Part shown: positions 53,163 to 61,658 of the stretch, piece by piece
Layout of the letters: every line of letters begins with the position of its first letter
How positions within the stretch are numbered: position 1 is the first letter of the stretch
From: Streptomyces sp. SS1-1
GTDB taxonomy: Bacteria > Actinomycetota > Actinomycetes > Streptomycetales > Streptomycetaceae
DNA: 64,000 bases
Direction: 5' to 3'
Assembly: GCF_008973465.1 (NCBI RefSeq)
Contig: NZ_WBXN01000004.1
Location: forward strand, 6,984,501-7,048,500
Notes under the pieces: generated by a model
Seen by the model: the letters and a program-made list of their open reading frames with translations, nothing else
Database searches by the model: none
What the model was told of the DNA's origin: nothing
Program-made: the position numbers and the translations under genes

Positions 53163-53594
53163 GTGATCGAATGGGTGTCCCTCGGCAATGGCGCCAGGCC
53201 CGTTCCCCAGCCCGTGCCCACCCGTCTGGTGTGGGCCGGGGCGTTCGGCGGGGCACTGGTCCTCGTGGCACTCGTCCACGCCGTCGTCGGCCCGGACCGG
53301 CCCTCCCTGGCGCTGACCGCGCTGTCGCTGCTGGCCGCGGTCCTGGGGCTGGGCGCCCGTTTCAGCGCGGCCCCCGGGACGGCCGTCCTGTGCTGGCTCT
53401 TCCTCAACGCCTTCGGTGTGCCGCCCGAGGGCACGCTGACCTGGGCCGGGTCCCGTGACACGGGCTGGCTGGCGTGCCTGCTCGCCGCCGCGCTCGTGGG
53501 TACGGTCCTGGCGAGGGTGCGGTACGCGCGCGCCGCGTACCGGCGGCTGGGCCCGGCCGCGGGCGGCGCCCCGGAGGGCGCGGGCGACGCCTGA
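53163..53594 (+). CDS. Small integral membrane protein (DUF4118-like)
   Basis: 143 residues, GTG start. Three or four hydrophobic helices: LVWAGAFGGALVLVALVHAVVG, LALTALSLLAAVLGLGARF, AVLCWLFLNAFGVPPEG and WLACLLAAALVGTVLARV. The helical layout and FGVPPEGTLTW loop recall the DUF4118 membrane module of sensor kinases such as KdpD, but without a kinase domain. No partner is adjacent. Function unknown; the family link is tentative. Confidence 0.68.
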   Translation: MIEWVSLGNGARPVPQPVPTRLVWAGAFGGALVLVALVHAVVGPDRPSLALTALSLLAAVLGLGARFSAAPGTAVLCWLFLNAFGVPPEGTLTWAGSRDTGWLACLLAAALVGTVLARVRYARAAYRRLGPAAGGAPEGAGDA

Positions 53595-53608
53595 CCCCGG
53601 TGACGCGG

Positions 53609-53639
53609 ACGGCCCGGCGTGGAGTCCACGCCGGGCCGT
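53609..53639. terminator. Bidirectional hairpin terminator
   Basis: ACGGCCCGGCGTGG (53609-53622) and CCACGCCGGGCCGT (53626-53639) form a 14-bp perfect stem with a 3-nt loop between two convergent genes. Confidence 0.88.
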
Positions 53640-53656
53640 GCCGTGCCGACGGTACG

Positions 53657-54151
53657 TCAGGCGACGATGCCGGAGTCCTCGATGACGATCTTCTTGGCTG
53701 TCGTGCCGGAGCGGCTGCCCAGGGCCTCGACCGCCTTGACGACGTCCTCGCCCTCGACGACCTCGCCGAAGACGACGTGCTTGCCGTCCAGCCACGGCGT
53801 GACGACCGTGGTGATGAAGAACTGGGAGCCGTTGGTGTTCGGGCCGGCGTTCGCCATGCTCAGCAGGTACGGACGGTCGTGCTTCAGCTGGAAGTTCTCG
53901 TCGGCGAACTTCTCGCCGTAGATGCTCTTGCCGCCGGTGCCGTTGCCGTTGGTGAAGTCGCCGCCCTGCAGCATGAACTCGGGGATGACCCGGTGGAAGG
54001 GCGCGCCCTTGTAGCCGTAGCCGTTCTGGCCGGTCGCCAGCTCACGGAAGTTGCGCGCGGTCTTCGGCACGACGTCGTCGAAGAGCCGGAAGACGATGCG
54101 GCCGAGGTTCTCGCCGCCGGCCGAGATCTGGAAAAAGACGTTCTCGCTCAT
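53657..54151 (-). CDS. Cyclophilin-type peptidyl-prolyl cis-trans isomerase
   Basis: 164 residues, a full-length single-domain cyclophilin without signal peptide, so cytoplasmic. Conserved active-site segments are FHRVIPEFMLQGGDFTNGNGTGG (catalytic Arg), SMANAGPNTNGSQFFITT and WLDGKHVVFGEVVEG. It speeds proline isomerisation during folding. Housekeeping gene with its own hairpin terminator downstream. Confidence 0.95.
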   Translation of the reverse strand: MSENVFFQISAGGENLGRIVFRLFDDVVPKTARNFRELATGQNGYGYKGAPFHRVIPEFMLQGGDFTNGNGTGGKSIYGEKFADENFQLKHDRPYLLSMANAGPNTNGSQFFITTVVTPWLDGKHVVFGEVVEGEDVVKAVEALGSRSGTTAKKIVIEDSGIVA

Positions 54152-54260
54152 GGCCCTGATTCTCCACTCCCGGCTCTGCCAGGTCGAACACGGCCCCCCG
54201 GGCGTGGCGAGGGGGCGGTGGGCTAGAGTGCGGCCCGCCCGCGCACCCGCGTGCCTTCCC

Positions 54261-54950
54261 TCAGGTCAGGGCGCCCTTCTCGCAGATCTGCCGGGCGACC
54301 TCGCGGAGCTTGACGTTGTTCTCCTGCGAGTAGCGGCGCAGGACGTCGAAGGCCTGTGTCTCGTCCAGTCCGTGACGGCCCATGAGGATGCCCATGGCCT
54401 CGCCGATCAGATGACGGGTGGCGACGGCCTCCTCCATCTGGGCGTGGGTGCGGGCGCTGGAGAAGGCGATCGCGGCGTGGGAGGCGAGCAGCCACCCGGC
54501 GAGCTCGCTCGCGCCGGTGAAGGCGCCCGGCTCGCGGGAGTAGAGGTTGAGGGCGCCGAGATCCTCGTCCTCGGTGTAGAGCAGGAAGCCCATCATGCTG
54601 CCGACGCCGAGTTCCTGGGCCCGGGGCGCATAGCGGGGCCAGCGCGCCGCGTCCGAGGTGAAGTCGGGGATGCGGAAGACCCGCTCGCCCGTGCGGGAGT
54701 GCGCGGCGTCGAAGCAGGGCCCCTCCCGCAGCTCCCCTTGGATCCGGTCGCTGGCCACGACGAGGTCGTCGGTGGGGGCCAGCGTCTGGACTCTGTCGCC
54801 GTGCAGCACCAGGATTCCCGCGGCGTCGCAGCCCTCCACCAGTTCGGTGGCGGAGCGCGTGATCCGTCCCAGGGTCGCGTCGACCGATTCCTGCGCCAGG
54901 AGATCGCGTGCCATCGACGCCATCTGCTGCGCGAACCAGGCCCAGTCCAT
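54261..54950 (-). CDS. GAF-ANTAR antitermination regulator
   Basis: 229 residues from the ATG at 54950. A GAF domain (about 15-150; LVEGCDAAGILVLHGDRVQTL, GALNLYSREPGAF) senses a small molecule or redox state. A C-terminal ANTAR domain (about 165-225; QMEEAVATRHLIGEAMGILMGRHGLDETQAFDVLRRYSQENNVKLREVARQI) is a three-helix RNA-binding unit for twin hexaloop hairpins. It acts as a stand-alone one-component antiterminator. A longer frame upstream is discarded because the family starts here. Confidence 0.88.
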   Translation of the reverse strand: MDWAWFAQQMASMARDLLAQESVDATLGRITRSATELVEGCDAAGILVLHGDRVQTLAPTDDLVVASDRIQGELREGPCFDAAHSRTGERVFRIPDFTSDAARWPRYAPRAQELGVGSMMGFLLYTEDEDLGALNLYSREPGAFTGASELAGWLLASHAAIAFSSARTHAQMEEAVATRHLIGEAMGILMGRHGLDETQAFDVLRRYSQENNVKLREVARQICEKGALT

Positions 54951-55033
54951 CGCGTCCTCCACCTCTCGGGGTCCAGGCCGTGCCGGCCTCCCAGCATTCC
55001 ACGGGGCGGCACGCGCCGCCGGGCGCTCCCGGG

Positions 55034-55522
55034 TCAGCGCGGCGATCCGTGGCCCGCGAGCCGGTCGAGCTCCGCGCCGATGGCCTCGCGCAGGGGGTCG
55101 TGCCGCGGGCCCAGGGCGTGCTCCGGTGCGCTCCAGGAGCCGCGCGGGTACAGCCACACGGGCAGGCCGACGAGGTCGTCCGGCTCCCAGTCGTAGCGGG
55201 GCCACACGTGGGCGTGCAGGAAGGGGTCGGTGTTGCCCAGGATCTCCAGGTTGACCCGGCGGAACCCGGGGTCCAGCCGCCCGCAGGCGCGTTCGACGGC
55301 CTCGCCGAGCCGGTCCATGCCGGACAGGAAGGCCAGGCGTCTGTCGCGCGGCAGGTCGGAGAGCCGCCGGGCCGCCGGATCGTCGGACAGGAGGACGCAG
55401 TAGCCGGGGAGGAACTGGGTGTCCCCGATCACCGCGAACCCGGCCTCCAGCCGGCGCAGCACGGTGGGGTTCCGCCCCCGCAGCGCGCTGCCGATCCTGT
55501 CTCCGCGCCATGTGTCGTCCAT
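55034..55522 (-). CDS. HIT-like (Ap4A hydrolase-type) protein
   Basis: 162 residues from the ATG at 55522. The C-terminal NLEILGNTDPFLHAHVWPRYDWEP has the HxHxW pattern of the histidine-triad site in diadenosine polyphosphate hydrolases, and LPGYCVLLSDDPAARRLSDLP matches the N-terminal half of the HIT fold. Only two His of the triad are evident, so activity may differ. An upstream ATG would add 34 basic residues without support. Confidence 0.75.
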   Translation of the reverse strand: MDDTWRGDRIGSALRGRNPTVLRRLEAGFAVIGDTQFLPGYCVLLSDDPAARRLSDLPRDRRLAFLSGMDRLGEAVERACGRLDPGFRRVNLEILGNTDPFLHAHVWPRYDWEPDDLVGLPVWLYPRGSWSAPEHALGPRHDPLREAIGAELDRLAGHGSPR

Positions 55523-55565
55523 GATCGGGGACAGTAGCGCGCACGAGTCCGTGGCCGGCGGCCGG

Positions 55566-56951
55566 TCACCGCTTCGGCACGCACCGCCGGGCCAGTGCCG
55601 CCGCCGTGACGTAGGCGGCGGCACCCGCGGCCATGCTGACGCGCAGTCCGGCCGAGGGGTCGGCGGCGGAGGCGAGCAGGCTGCCGCCGAGGGCGACCCC
55701 GGTGGCGCTGCCGATCTGGCGGGCGGTGTTGAACAGGGCGGAGGCGGTGCCCGCGTACGCGGCGGGTACGGCGCCCATGACGGTGGTGGTCGTGCCGGTC
55801 AGGGCGAACGAGGTGCCGAACCCGGCCGCCATCATCGGGGCGACCAGGAGGGCGTAGCCGGGGTCGGGGCCCGCCGCCGCCCATCCGGCCAGGCCGAGCG
55901 CGGCCACGAGCATGCCGGTGACCACCAGGGGCCGGTCGCCGGTACGCCGGGCCAGCCGGCCGGACAGCACGGAGGCGAACATGGTCGTCGCCACCGCCGG
56001 GAACAGCGCGAGCCCCGTCTCGAAGGCGCTGTAGCCGCGCCCCCGCTGGAACTCCAGGCTGGCGGTGAACACCATGCCGTAGAAGGCGAAGTTGAACAGC
56101 AGGCCGATCGCGGCGCCGCCGCTCGTCGCCCCTGCCCGCAGCAGGGCCGGCGGCAGCGCGGGGGAGCGCGCCAGCCGCTCGCGGACGGCGAAGGCCACGG
56201 CGGCGAGGACGGCCAGGCCCAGGCCCGCGAGGACGGCCGGGTCGGTCCAGCCGCGCCGCCCGGCCTCGTTGAGGGAGGCGGTCAGCAGGGCGACGGCCGC
56301 CACGACAGCGCACTGCGCGGGCCAGTCGAGGGCCCGGTCGGACCGGCGGGGCGAGGGCGCCACATGGCGCAGCGTCAGGGCCAGGCAGGCCGCGCCGACC
56401 GGGAGGTTGACGAGGAACACCCAGCGCCAGCCGACGGTGGACACGAGCGCGCCGCCGAGCAGCGGTCCGGCCGAGGCGGCGATGCCCGCCATCGACCCCC
56501 ACAGCCCGAAGGCGCGCGAGCGGGCGGCCGGTTCCGGATAGGACTGCTGGAGCAGGGCGAGGGAGCCCGGGACGATGAGGGCCGCGCCCAGTCCCTCGAC
56601 GAGGCGGGCGGCGACGAGGAACGCGGCGTCCGGCGCGAGGGCGCACGCGGCGGACGCGGCGGTGAACACGGCCACGCCGGCGCAGAACACCCGGCGGTTG
56701 CCCAGCCGGTCGCCCAGCGCGCCACCGCTCAGCAGGAACCCGGCGAGGACGAGCGTGTAGCCGTCGGTGACCCACTGGACGCCGGTGAGCGAGGCGGAGA
56801 GGTCGCGGCCGACGACGGGGACGGCGACGTTGATGACGGTCACGTCCAGGATCACCATGAAGTAGCCGGCGCACACGGCCAGCAGCGGCGCCCAGCTCCG
56901 CCGTTCACCCCCCGGCCGCGCCTGGGCCACGGTCGTCCCTCCTCCGCTCAC
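55566..56951 (-). CDS. MFS multidrug exporter, DHA2 (EmrB/QacA) type
   Basis: 461 residues, GTG start at 56951. About 14 hydrophobic helices. Motif LDVTVINVAVPVVGRDL in helix 1, GGALGDRLGNRRVF (motif A), LVEGLGAALIVPGSLALLQQ and GPLLGGALVSTVGWRWVFLVNLPVG (motif C, antiporter signature) place it in the drug:H+ antiporter-2 group. It exports a hydrophobic compound using the proton gradient. No biosynthetic or regulator gene is adjacent; the iron operon is divergent. Confidence 0.9.
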   Translation of the reverse strand: MSGGGTTVAQARPGGERRSWAPLLAVCAGYFMVILDVTVINVAVPVVGRDLSASLTGVQWVTDGYTLVLAGFLLSGGALGDRLGNRRVFCAGVAVFTAASAACALAPDAAFLVAARLVEGLGAALIVPGSLALLQQSYPEPAARSRAFGLWGSMAGIAASAGPLLGGALVSTVGWRWVFLVNLPVGAACLALTLRHVAPSPRRSDRALDWPAQCAVVAAVALLTASLNEAGRRGWTDPAVLAGLGLAVLAAVAFAVRERLARSPALPPALLRAGATSGGAAIGLLFNFAFYGMVFTASLEFQRGRGYSAFETGLALFPAVATTMFASVLSGRLARRTGDRPLVVTGMLVAALGLAGWAAAGPDPGYALLVAPMMAAGFGTSFALTGTTTTVMGAVPAAYAGTASALFNTARQIGSATGVALGGSLLASAADPSAGLRVSMAAGAAAYVTAAALARRCVPKR

Positions 56952-57051
56952 GGCGAGATTCCGTGGACCGCCACAGTAGGCGCCGGGGGCCGCGAGTCGG
57001 GGAAGCGGCGGCGTCCCGTGTCCGGATGGCGGACCCCTTGATCATGGCTAC

Positions 57052-57070
57052 TTAGGTTAGGCTAACCTGC
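57052..57070. promoter_or_regulatory. DmdR/DtxR-type iron box
   Basis: TTAGGTTAGGCTAACCTGC matches the actinobacterial iron box (consensus TTAGGTTAGGCTAACCTAA) at 17 of 19 positions and ends 5 bases before the GTG of the importer operon. Iron-loaded DmdR1/DtxR would repress the operon here. TTGATC at 57038-57043 is a possible -35. Confidence 0.93.
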
Positions 57071-57075
57071 GTAAC

Positions 57076-57933
57076 GTGCAAGCAGAGGAAAAGGTCCTGG
57101 CGGCGGCGCGTCCCCGCGGGCATGAACTGTCGGCCACGGACGTCACCGTGGCGTACGACGGCGTCGACGTCGTCCACGGCGCGTCGCTGTCGCTCCGGCC
57201 CGGTGACGTGACCGTGCTGGTGGGCCCGAACGGCAGCGGCAAGTCCACCCTCCTGCGGACCGTGGCGCGCCTGCAGAGGCCGCGCACCGCCGCCCTCGTC
57301 GTCGACGGCGCCGACGGGCTCGCGCTGACCCCGCGTGAGTTCTCGCGCCGCGTCGCCCTCCTGACACAGGGCCGCCCCACCCCGAGCGGCCTGACCGTAC
57401 GGGACGTCGTCGCGTTCGGCCGGTACCCCCACCGGGGCCGCTGGGGCGGCGCCGACCCGGACGGCACCGCCGCCGTCGAGCGCGCGATGGCCATGACCGG
57501 CGTCGGCGACCTCGCCGCGCGCGGCGTGGAGCACCTCTCCGGAGGCCAGGCGCAGCGGGTGTGGCTCGCGAGCTGCCTCGCCCAGGAGACCGGCGTGCTC
57601 CTGCTCGACGAGCCGACCACCTACCTCGACCTGCGCCACCAGATCCAGCTCCTCGACCTCGTCCGCGACCTGGCCGACGACCACGGCATCGCCGTCGGCG
57701 CCGTCCTGCACGACCTCGACCAGGCCGCGGCGCTCGCCGACCGCGTCGTCCTGCTGCACGAGGGACGTGTCGTCGCGGACGGCACCCCCGACGACGTGCT
57801 GACCGCCGAGCGGCTGACCCCTGTCTACGGCATCCGCATCGAGGTCGGCACCGACCCGCTCACCGGCCGGCCGCGCACCCGCGCCCTCGGCCGTCACCAC
57901 ACCCGAACCGAAAGGCCCGGCACTCCCTCATGA
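57076..57933 (+). CDS. Ferric-siderophore ABC transporter ATP-binding protein
   Basis: 285 residues, GTG start 5 bases after the iron box, so either the transcript leader is extremely short or a later start is used. FecE/FhuC-type ATPase: Walker A GPNGSGKST, Q-loop LLTQGRPTPSGLTVRDVVAFGRYPH (typical of siderophore importers), signature LSGGQAQRVWLA, Walker B VLLLDEPTTYLDL and LHDLDQAA H-loop. First gene of a three-gene coupled operon; ATGA overlap with the binding-protein gene. Confidence 0.93.
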   Translation: MQAEEKVLAAARPRGHELSATDVTVAYDGVDVVHGASLSLRPGDVTVLVGPNGSGKSTLLRTVARLQRPRTAALVVDGADGLALTPREFSRRVALLTQGRPTPSGLTVRDVVAFGRYPHRGRWGGADPDGTAAVERAMAMTGVGDLAARGVEHLSGGQAQRVWLASCLAQETGVLLLDEPTTYLDLRHQIQLLDLVRDLADDHGIAVGAVLHDLDQAAALADRVVLLHEGRVVADGTPDDVLTAERLTPVYGIRIEVGTDPLTGRPRTRALGRHHTRTERPGTPS

Positions 57934-58916
57934 GACGCCTGATCACGACCGCGGCGGTCGCCACCGCCGCGGCCCTCGCCCTGACCTCCTGCGGCACCAC
58001 CGAGCCCGCGGCCGACGCCGCCGCGCCCAAGAAGCAGGACAAGGCCATCACTCTCACCGACGCCTCCGGCACCGAGGTGAAGCTGGACGGGCCGGCCGAG
58101 AAGGTCGTCGGCACCGAGTGGCACGAGGTCGAGCTGCTGGTGTCGCTCGGCGTCGACCCGGTCGGCGTCGCCGACGTGAAGGGCTACAAGACCTGGGACC
58201 AGGCGGTCCCGCTGAAGAACGAGCCCAAGGACATCGGCACCCGCGGCGAGCCCAGCATGGACACCGTCGCCGCGCTCGCCCCGGACCTCATCGTGGCCAG
58301 CACGGACCTGCCGCCCGCCGCCGTCAAGCAGCTGCGCGAGATCGCCCCGGTGATCGAGGTGCGTTCCGCGAACGCGTCCGACCCGCTCGGGCAGATGACG
58401 AAGAACCTCGACCTCATCGCCGAGGCCACCGGCACCACCGAGCGGGCCGGCGAGATCAAGAAGGACTTCGACAACGCGCTGAAGGAGGGCGCGAAGGCGC
58501 TCGCCGACGCCGGTCTCGACGGCGCCGCGTTCGCCTTCGCCGACGGCTACGCCATCTCCCGCCAGGTCTCGCTGCGGCCCTACACCAGCGGATCGCTCAT
58601 CGGCGCCGTCAACGAGAGGCTCGGCCTGAGGAACGCCTGGACGGTCGACGGCGACAAGGACTACGGCCTCGGCACCACCGACGTCGAGGGCCTCACCGAG
58701 CTGCCCGCCGACGTGCGGTTCGCCTACATCGGCAACGACGGCGACAAGAGCAGCACCCCCTTCACCGGCGCCCTCGCGAAGGACAAGGTGTGGACGTCGC
58801 TGCCGTTCGTGAAGAAGGACCACGTGCACCGGCTGCCCGACGGCATCTGGATGTTCGGCGGGCCGGTCTCCATGGAGCGGTACGTCGACGCCCTCGTCGG
58901 CGAGCTGACGAAGTAG
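57930..58916 (+). CDS. Siderophore-binding lipoprotein
   Basis: 328 residues. Signal peptide with lipobox LTSC (Cys21), then a class III (FepB/FhuD-like) periplasmic-binding fold: TLTDASGTEVKL, PAEKVVGTEWHEVELLVSLGVDPVGVAD, ALAPDLIVASTDLPPAAVKQL and a long linking helix. It captures a ferric siderophore outside the membrane and hands it to the fused permease. The particular siderophore (desferrioxamine, coelichelin or a foreign one) cannot be told from sequence. Confidence 0.92.
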   Translation: MRRLITTAAVATAAALALTSCGTTEPAADAAAPKKQDKAITLTDASGTEVKLDGPAEKVVGTEWHEVELLVSLGVDPVGVADVKGYKTWDQAVPLKNEPKDIGTRGEPSMDTVAALAPDLIVASTDLPPAAVKQLREIAPVIEVRSANASDPLGQMTKNLDLIAEATGTTERAGEIKKDFDNALKEGAKALADAGLDGAAFAFADGYAISRQVSLRPYTSGSLIGAVNERLGLRNAWTVDGDKDYGLGTTDVEGLTELPADVRFAYIGNDGDKSSTPFTGALAKDKVWTSLPFVKKDHVHRLPDGIWMFGGPVSMERYVDALVGELTK

Positions 58917-58919
58917 CAG

Positions 58920-60995
58920 ATGGCCGTCACCGCACCCCCGTCCGTCGCCCGCCCGACGGCCGCCGCCTCCCCGACGGGCACGGCCGCGGTGACGGCCGGC
59001 CTGGTCCTGCTGGTCGCGGCCCTCGCGGTCGTCGACATCACCCAGGGCACAGCCGACGTCGGAGCCGGCGAGGTCTGGAAGGCGCTCACCGGCCGGGCGG
59101 GCGCCGGCGACACCTCCGTCGTCGTCGCCTCCCGGCTGCCGAGGGCGGCCGCCGGTCTCCTCGTCGGCGCCGTCCTCGGCATGGCGGGCACCGCCCTGCA
59201 GGCCGTGAGCCGCAACGTGCTCGCCTCGCCCGACACCCTCGCCGTCAACGCCGGCTCCTACCTGGCGCTGGGACTGGCCGCCGTCACCGGTGTCTCGCTG
59301 CCGCTGATCGCCTCCTCCGGGATCGCCTTCGCCGGCGGCCTCGTCGCGGCGGCCGTCGTCCTCGGCCTGTCGGGCCTGGGCGCCGGCACCGTACGGCTCG
59401 TGCTCGCCGGCACCGCCCTCGCCCTCGGCCTCACCGCCGTCACCGAGGGACTGCTGCTGCTCTTCCCGCAGGAGACACAGGGCCTCTACCAGTGGAACCA
59501 GGGCGGCATCGGGCAGAGCGGCTTCGACGGCGTCCTCCAGATGGCACCCCTGGCCATGGCCGGCCTCGCGGGGCTGCTGCTGGTGGCCCGGCGCCTCGAC
59601 GCCCTGGCCCTCGGCGACGACGCCGCCCGCGGCCTGGGCGTCCCGGTACGGGCCACCCGTGTCACCGCCGTGGTCCTCGCCTCCCTGCTGTCGGCCACGG
59701 CCGTCACCCTGGCCGGGCCCATCGGCTTCGTCGGCCTGTGCGCCCCGGCCCTGGTCCGGGCCCTCGCCCGCAGGGCCCACGGCCTCACCCGCACCCGCGG
59801 GCGCCTGCCCGCCGCGGGCCTCACCGGCGCGGCCCTCGTGCTCGGCTCGGACGTGCTGCTGCGGACCCTCGTGCCCTCCGACGTCGCGGTCGCCGTGCCG
59901 ACGGGCGTCGTCACCAGTCTCGTCGGCGCCGTGTTCCTCGTCGTCATGGCGGCCCGGCTGAAGGACACCGCCGAGGCCGCCCCGCCCGACCGGCTGCGCA
60001 TCCGCGGCCGGGCCGTGTTCCTCACCACCACGGCCGTGCTGGCCGTCCTGCTCGTGGGCGTCACGGTCGCGGCCGTCCTGCTCGGCGACAGCAAGCTGCT
60101 GCTGGGCGACGTCGTCAACTGGGCGCAGGGCCGGGCGGGCCGCGGCGTCTCCTTCGTCCTCGACACCCGCACGCCCCGCGTCCTCGCCGCCCTCCTCGCG
60201 GGCGCGGCGCTCGCCCTGTCCGGCACGCTCGTCCAGGCCGTGACGCGGAACCCCCTCGCGGAGCCCGGCGTCCTCGGCGTCTCGGGCGGCGCCGCGCTGG
60301 GCGCGGTCCTGCTGGTGACGACGGTGCCCATGGCCGGATCGTGGGGCATGGCCGGCGCGGCCCTCGCGGGCGCCGCCGTCAGCTCCGCCCTCGTCTTCGG
60401 GCTCGCCGCGCGCGGCGGCTTCGGGCAGAACCGGCTCGTCCTCGTCGGCATCGGCGTGGCCACCGCGTCCACGGCCCTGATCGGCCTGCTCATCGTGCTC
60501 ACCGACCCGTTCAACGCGACCAAGGCGCTCATCTGGCTGTCCGGCTCCACCTACGGCCGGACCCCGCCCGACCTCGTGCCGCTCGCCGCCGTCCTCGTCG
60601 TCGGGCTGGCCGTCGCCGTGTCCCGGCGCACCGAGCTGGACCTCGTCTCGCTGGACGACGACACCCCGCGGCTGCTCGGACTGGGCCTGGCACGGGGGAG
60701 GTTCGGCTTCCTCGTGCTCGCCGTCCTGCTCAGCGCCACCGCGGTCGCCGCCGCCGGCACGATCGGCTTCGTGGGACTCGTGGCCCCGCACGCGGCCCGG
60801 GCGCTCGTGGGCCGGCGGCACGTCCGGGTGGTCCCGGCCGCGGTGCTGCTGGGTGCCGTGCTGGTCTGCACGGCGGATCTGCTGGGCCGGACGGTGATCG
60901 CGCCGGCCCAGCTCGGGGCGGGCCTGATGACGGCGGCCGTGGGCACGCCGTACTTCCTGTACCTGCTGGTGCGCGGCCGGCGTCAGGGCCGCTGA
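58920..60995 (+). CDS. Fused double FecCD siderophore permease
   Basis: 691 residues, twice the usual length. Two complete FecCD units are joined head to tail: the first (about 25-340) with LPRAAAGLLVGAVLGMAGTALQAVSRNVLASP and GPIGFVGLCAPALVRAL; the second (about 360-690) with TPRVLAALLAGAALALSGTLVQAVTRNPLAEPG and GTIGFVGLVAPHAARAL. E. coli FhuB has the same fused layout, so one polypeptide makes the whole channel. The start lies 3 bp after the binding-protein stop. Its end overlaps the convergent tetR by 13 bp. Confidence 0.93.
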   Translation: MAVTAPPSVARPTAAASPTGTAAVTAGLVLLVAALAVVDITQGTADVGAGEVWKALTGRAGAGDTSVVVASRLPRAAAGLLVGAVLGMAGTALQAVSRNVLASPDTLAVNAGSYLALGLAAVTGVSLPLIASSGIAFAGGLVAAAVVLGLSGLGAGTVRLVLAGTALALGLTAVTEGLLLLFPQETQGLYQWNQGGIGQSGFDGVLQMAPLAMAGLAGLLLVARRLDALALGDDAARGLGVPVRATRVTAVVLASLLSATAVTLAGPIGFVGLCAPALVRALARRAHGLTRTRGRLPAAGLTGAALVLGSDVLLRTLVPSDVAVAVPTGVVTSLVGAVFLVVMAARLKDTAEAAPPDRLRIRGRAVFLTTTAVLAVLLVGVTVAAVLLGDSKLLLGDVVNWAQGRAGRGVSFVLDTRTPRVLAALLAGAALALSGTLVQAVTRNPLAEPGVLGVSGGAALGAVLLVTTVPMAGSWGMAGAALAGAAVSSALVFGLAARGGFGQNRLVLVGIGVATASTALIGLLIVLTDPFNATKALIWLSGSTYGRTPPDLVPLAAVLVVGLAVAVSRRTELDLVSLDDDTPRLLGLGLARGRFGFLVLAVLLSATAVAAAGTIGFVGLVAPHAARALVGRRHVRVVPAAVLLGAVLVCTADLLGRTVIAPAQLGAGLMTAAVGTPYFLYLLVRGRRQGR

Positions 60996-61585
60996 GCGCG
61001 GGCCGCGTCCAGCAGGGCCTCGGCCTGGTCGCGGGCGTGACCGATGGGGTCCGGGAACACGCCCAGGCCGTACGCGACGAGCGCCCCCTCGTGCAGCAGC
61101 ATGAGGGAGCGGCCCAGCCGCTCGGCGTCGCCGGGGGCGGCCTCCCGCGCCAGGTCGGTGAAGAGGGCCAGCATCCACGCCTTCTGGCCGGTGATGATCG
61201 GGTACGCCGGATGGGCCGGGTCGCTGATCTCGGCATGCGCGTTGACCATGCTGCAGCCCTTGGAGTTGTGGTCCCCGGCCCAGGCGCGCGAGGCGTCGAA
61301 GACGGCCCGGACGCAGGCGCGGGCGTCCGGCCCGGCGGTGTCCAGCGAGCCGTCGAGGAAGGCCCGCCAGCGCTCGTCCCGGTCGGCGAGGTACTCCACG
61401 ACCAGCTGCTCCTTCGATCCGAAGCGGTCGTAGATCGTCTTCTTGGTGGCCCCGGCCTCGGCGGCGATCAGGTCGACGCCCACGGCGTGGATGCCCCGCT
61501 CGTAGAACAGCCGGTCCGCGGCCGCCCGCACCCGCAGGGCGGCCGGCGTCATCGTGATCCGTCGCGGATTCCGTACGCTCTCCAT
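60983..61585 (-). CDS. TetR-family repressor of the adjacent exporter
   Basis: 200 residues. N-terminal HTH: ALRVRAAADRLFYERGIHAVGVDLIAAEAGATKKTIYDRFGSKEQLVVEYL, typical TetR. The C-terminal domain includes NSKGCSMVNAHAEI, a pattern of the AcrR-like subgroup whose members control small exporters. It is divergent from an EamA exporter gene, and two copies of a palindromic word fill the 73-bp spacer. The 3' end overlaps the permease gene. Confidence 0.88.
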   Translation of the reverse strand: MESVRNPRRITMTPAALRVRAAADRLFYERGIHAVGVDLIAAEAGATKKTIYDRFGSKEQLVVEYLADRDERWRAFLDGSLDTAGPDARACVRAVFDASRAWAGDHNSKGCSMVNAHAEISDPAHPAYPIITGQKAWMLALFTDLAREAAPGDAERLGRSLMLLHEGALVAYGLGVFPDPIGHARDQAEALLDAARAQRP

Positions 61586-61595
61586 GGCCGCAGTG

Positions 61596-61612
61596 TATAC
61601 CGATCTGTATAT
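61596..61612. promoter_or_regulatory. TetR operator copy 1
   Basis: TATACCGATCTGTATAT contains the near-palindrome ATACcGATCtGTAT with a GATC core, 11 bases upstream of the tetR start codon. The same word recurs 33 bp away. Confidence 0.75.
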
Positions 61613-61628
61613 TGGATGGGGCAGCGAC

Positions 61629-61645
61629 TATACCGATCTGTTTAC
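61629..61645. promoter_or_regulatory. TetR operator copy 2
   Basis: TATACCGATCTGTTTAC repeats copy 1 with two changes at the right end, shifted exactly 33 bp (about three helical turns), 14 bases before the exporter ATG. Both copies lie on the same DNA face, which suits cooperative repressor binding. Confidence 0.75.
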
Positions 61646-61658
61646 TGGAGGCCCGGAC

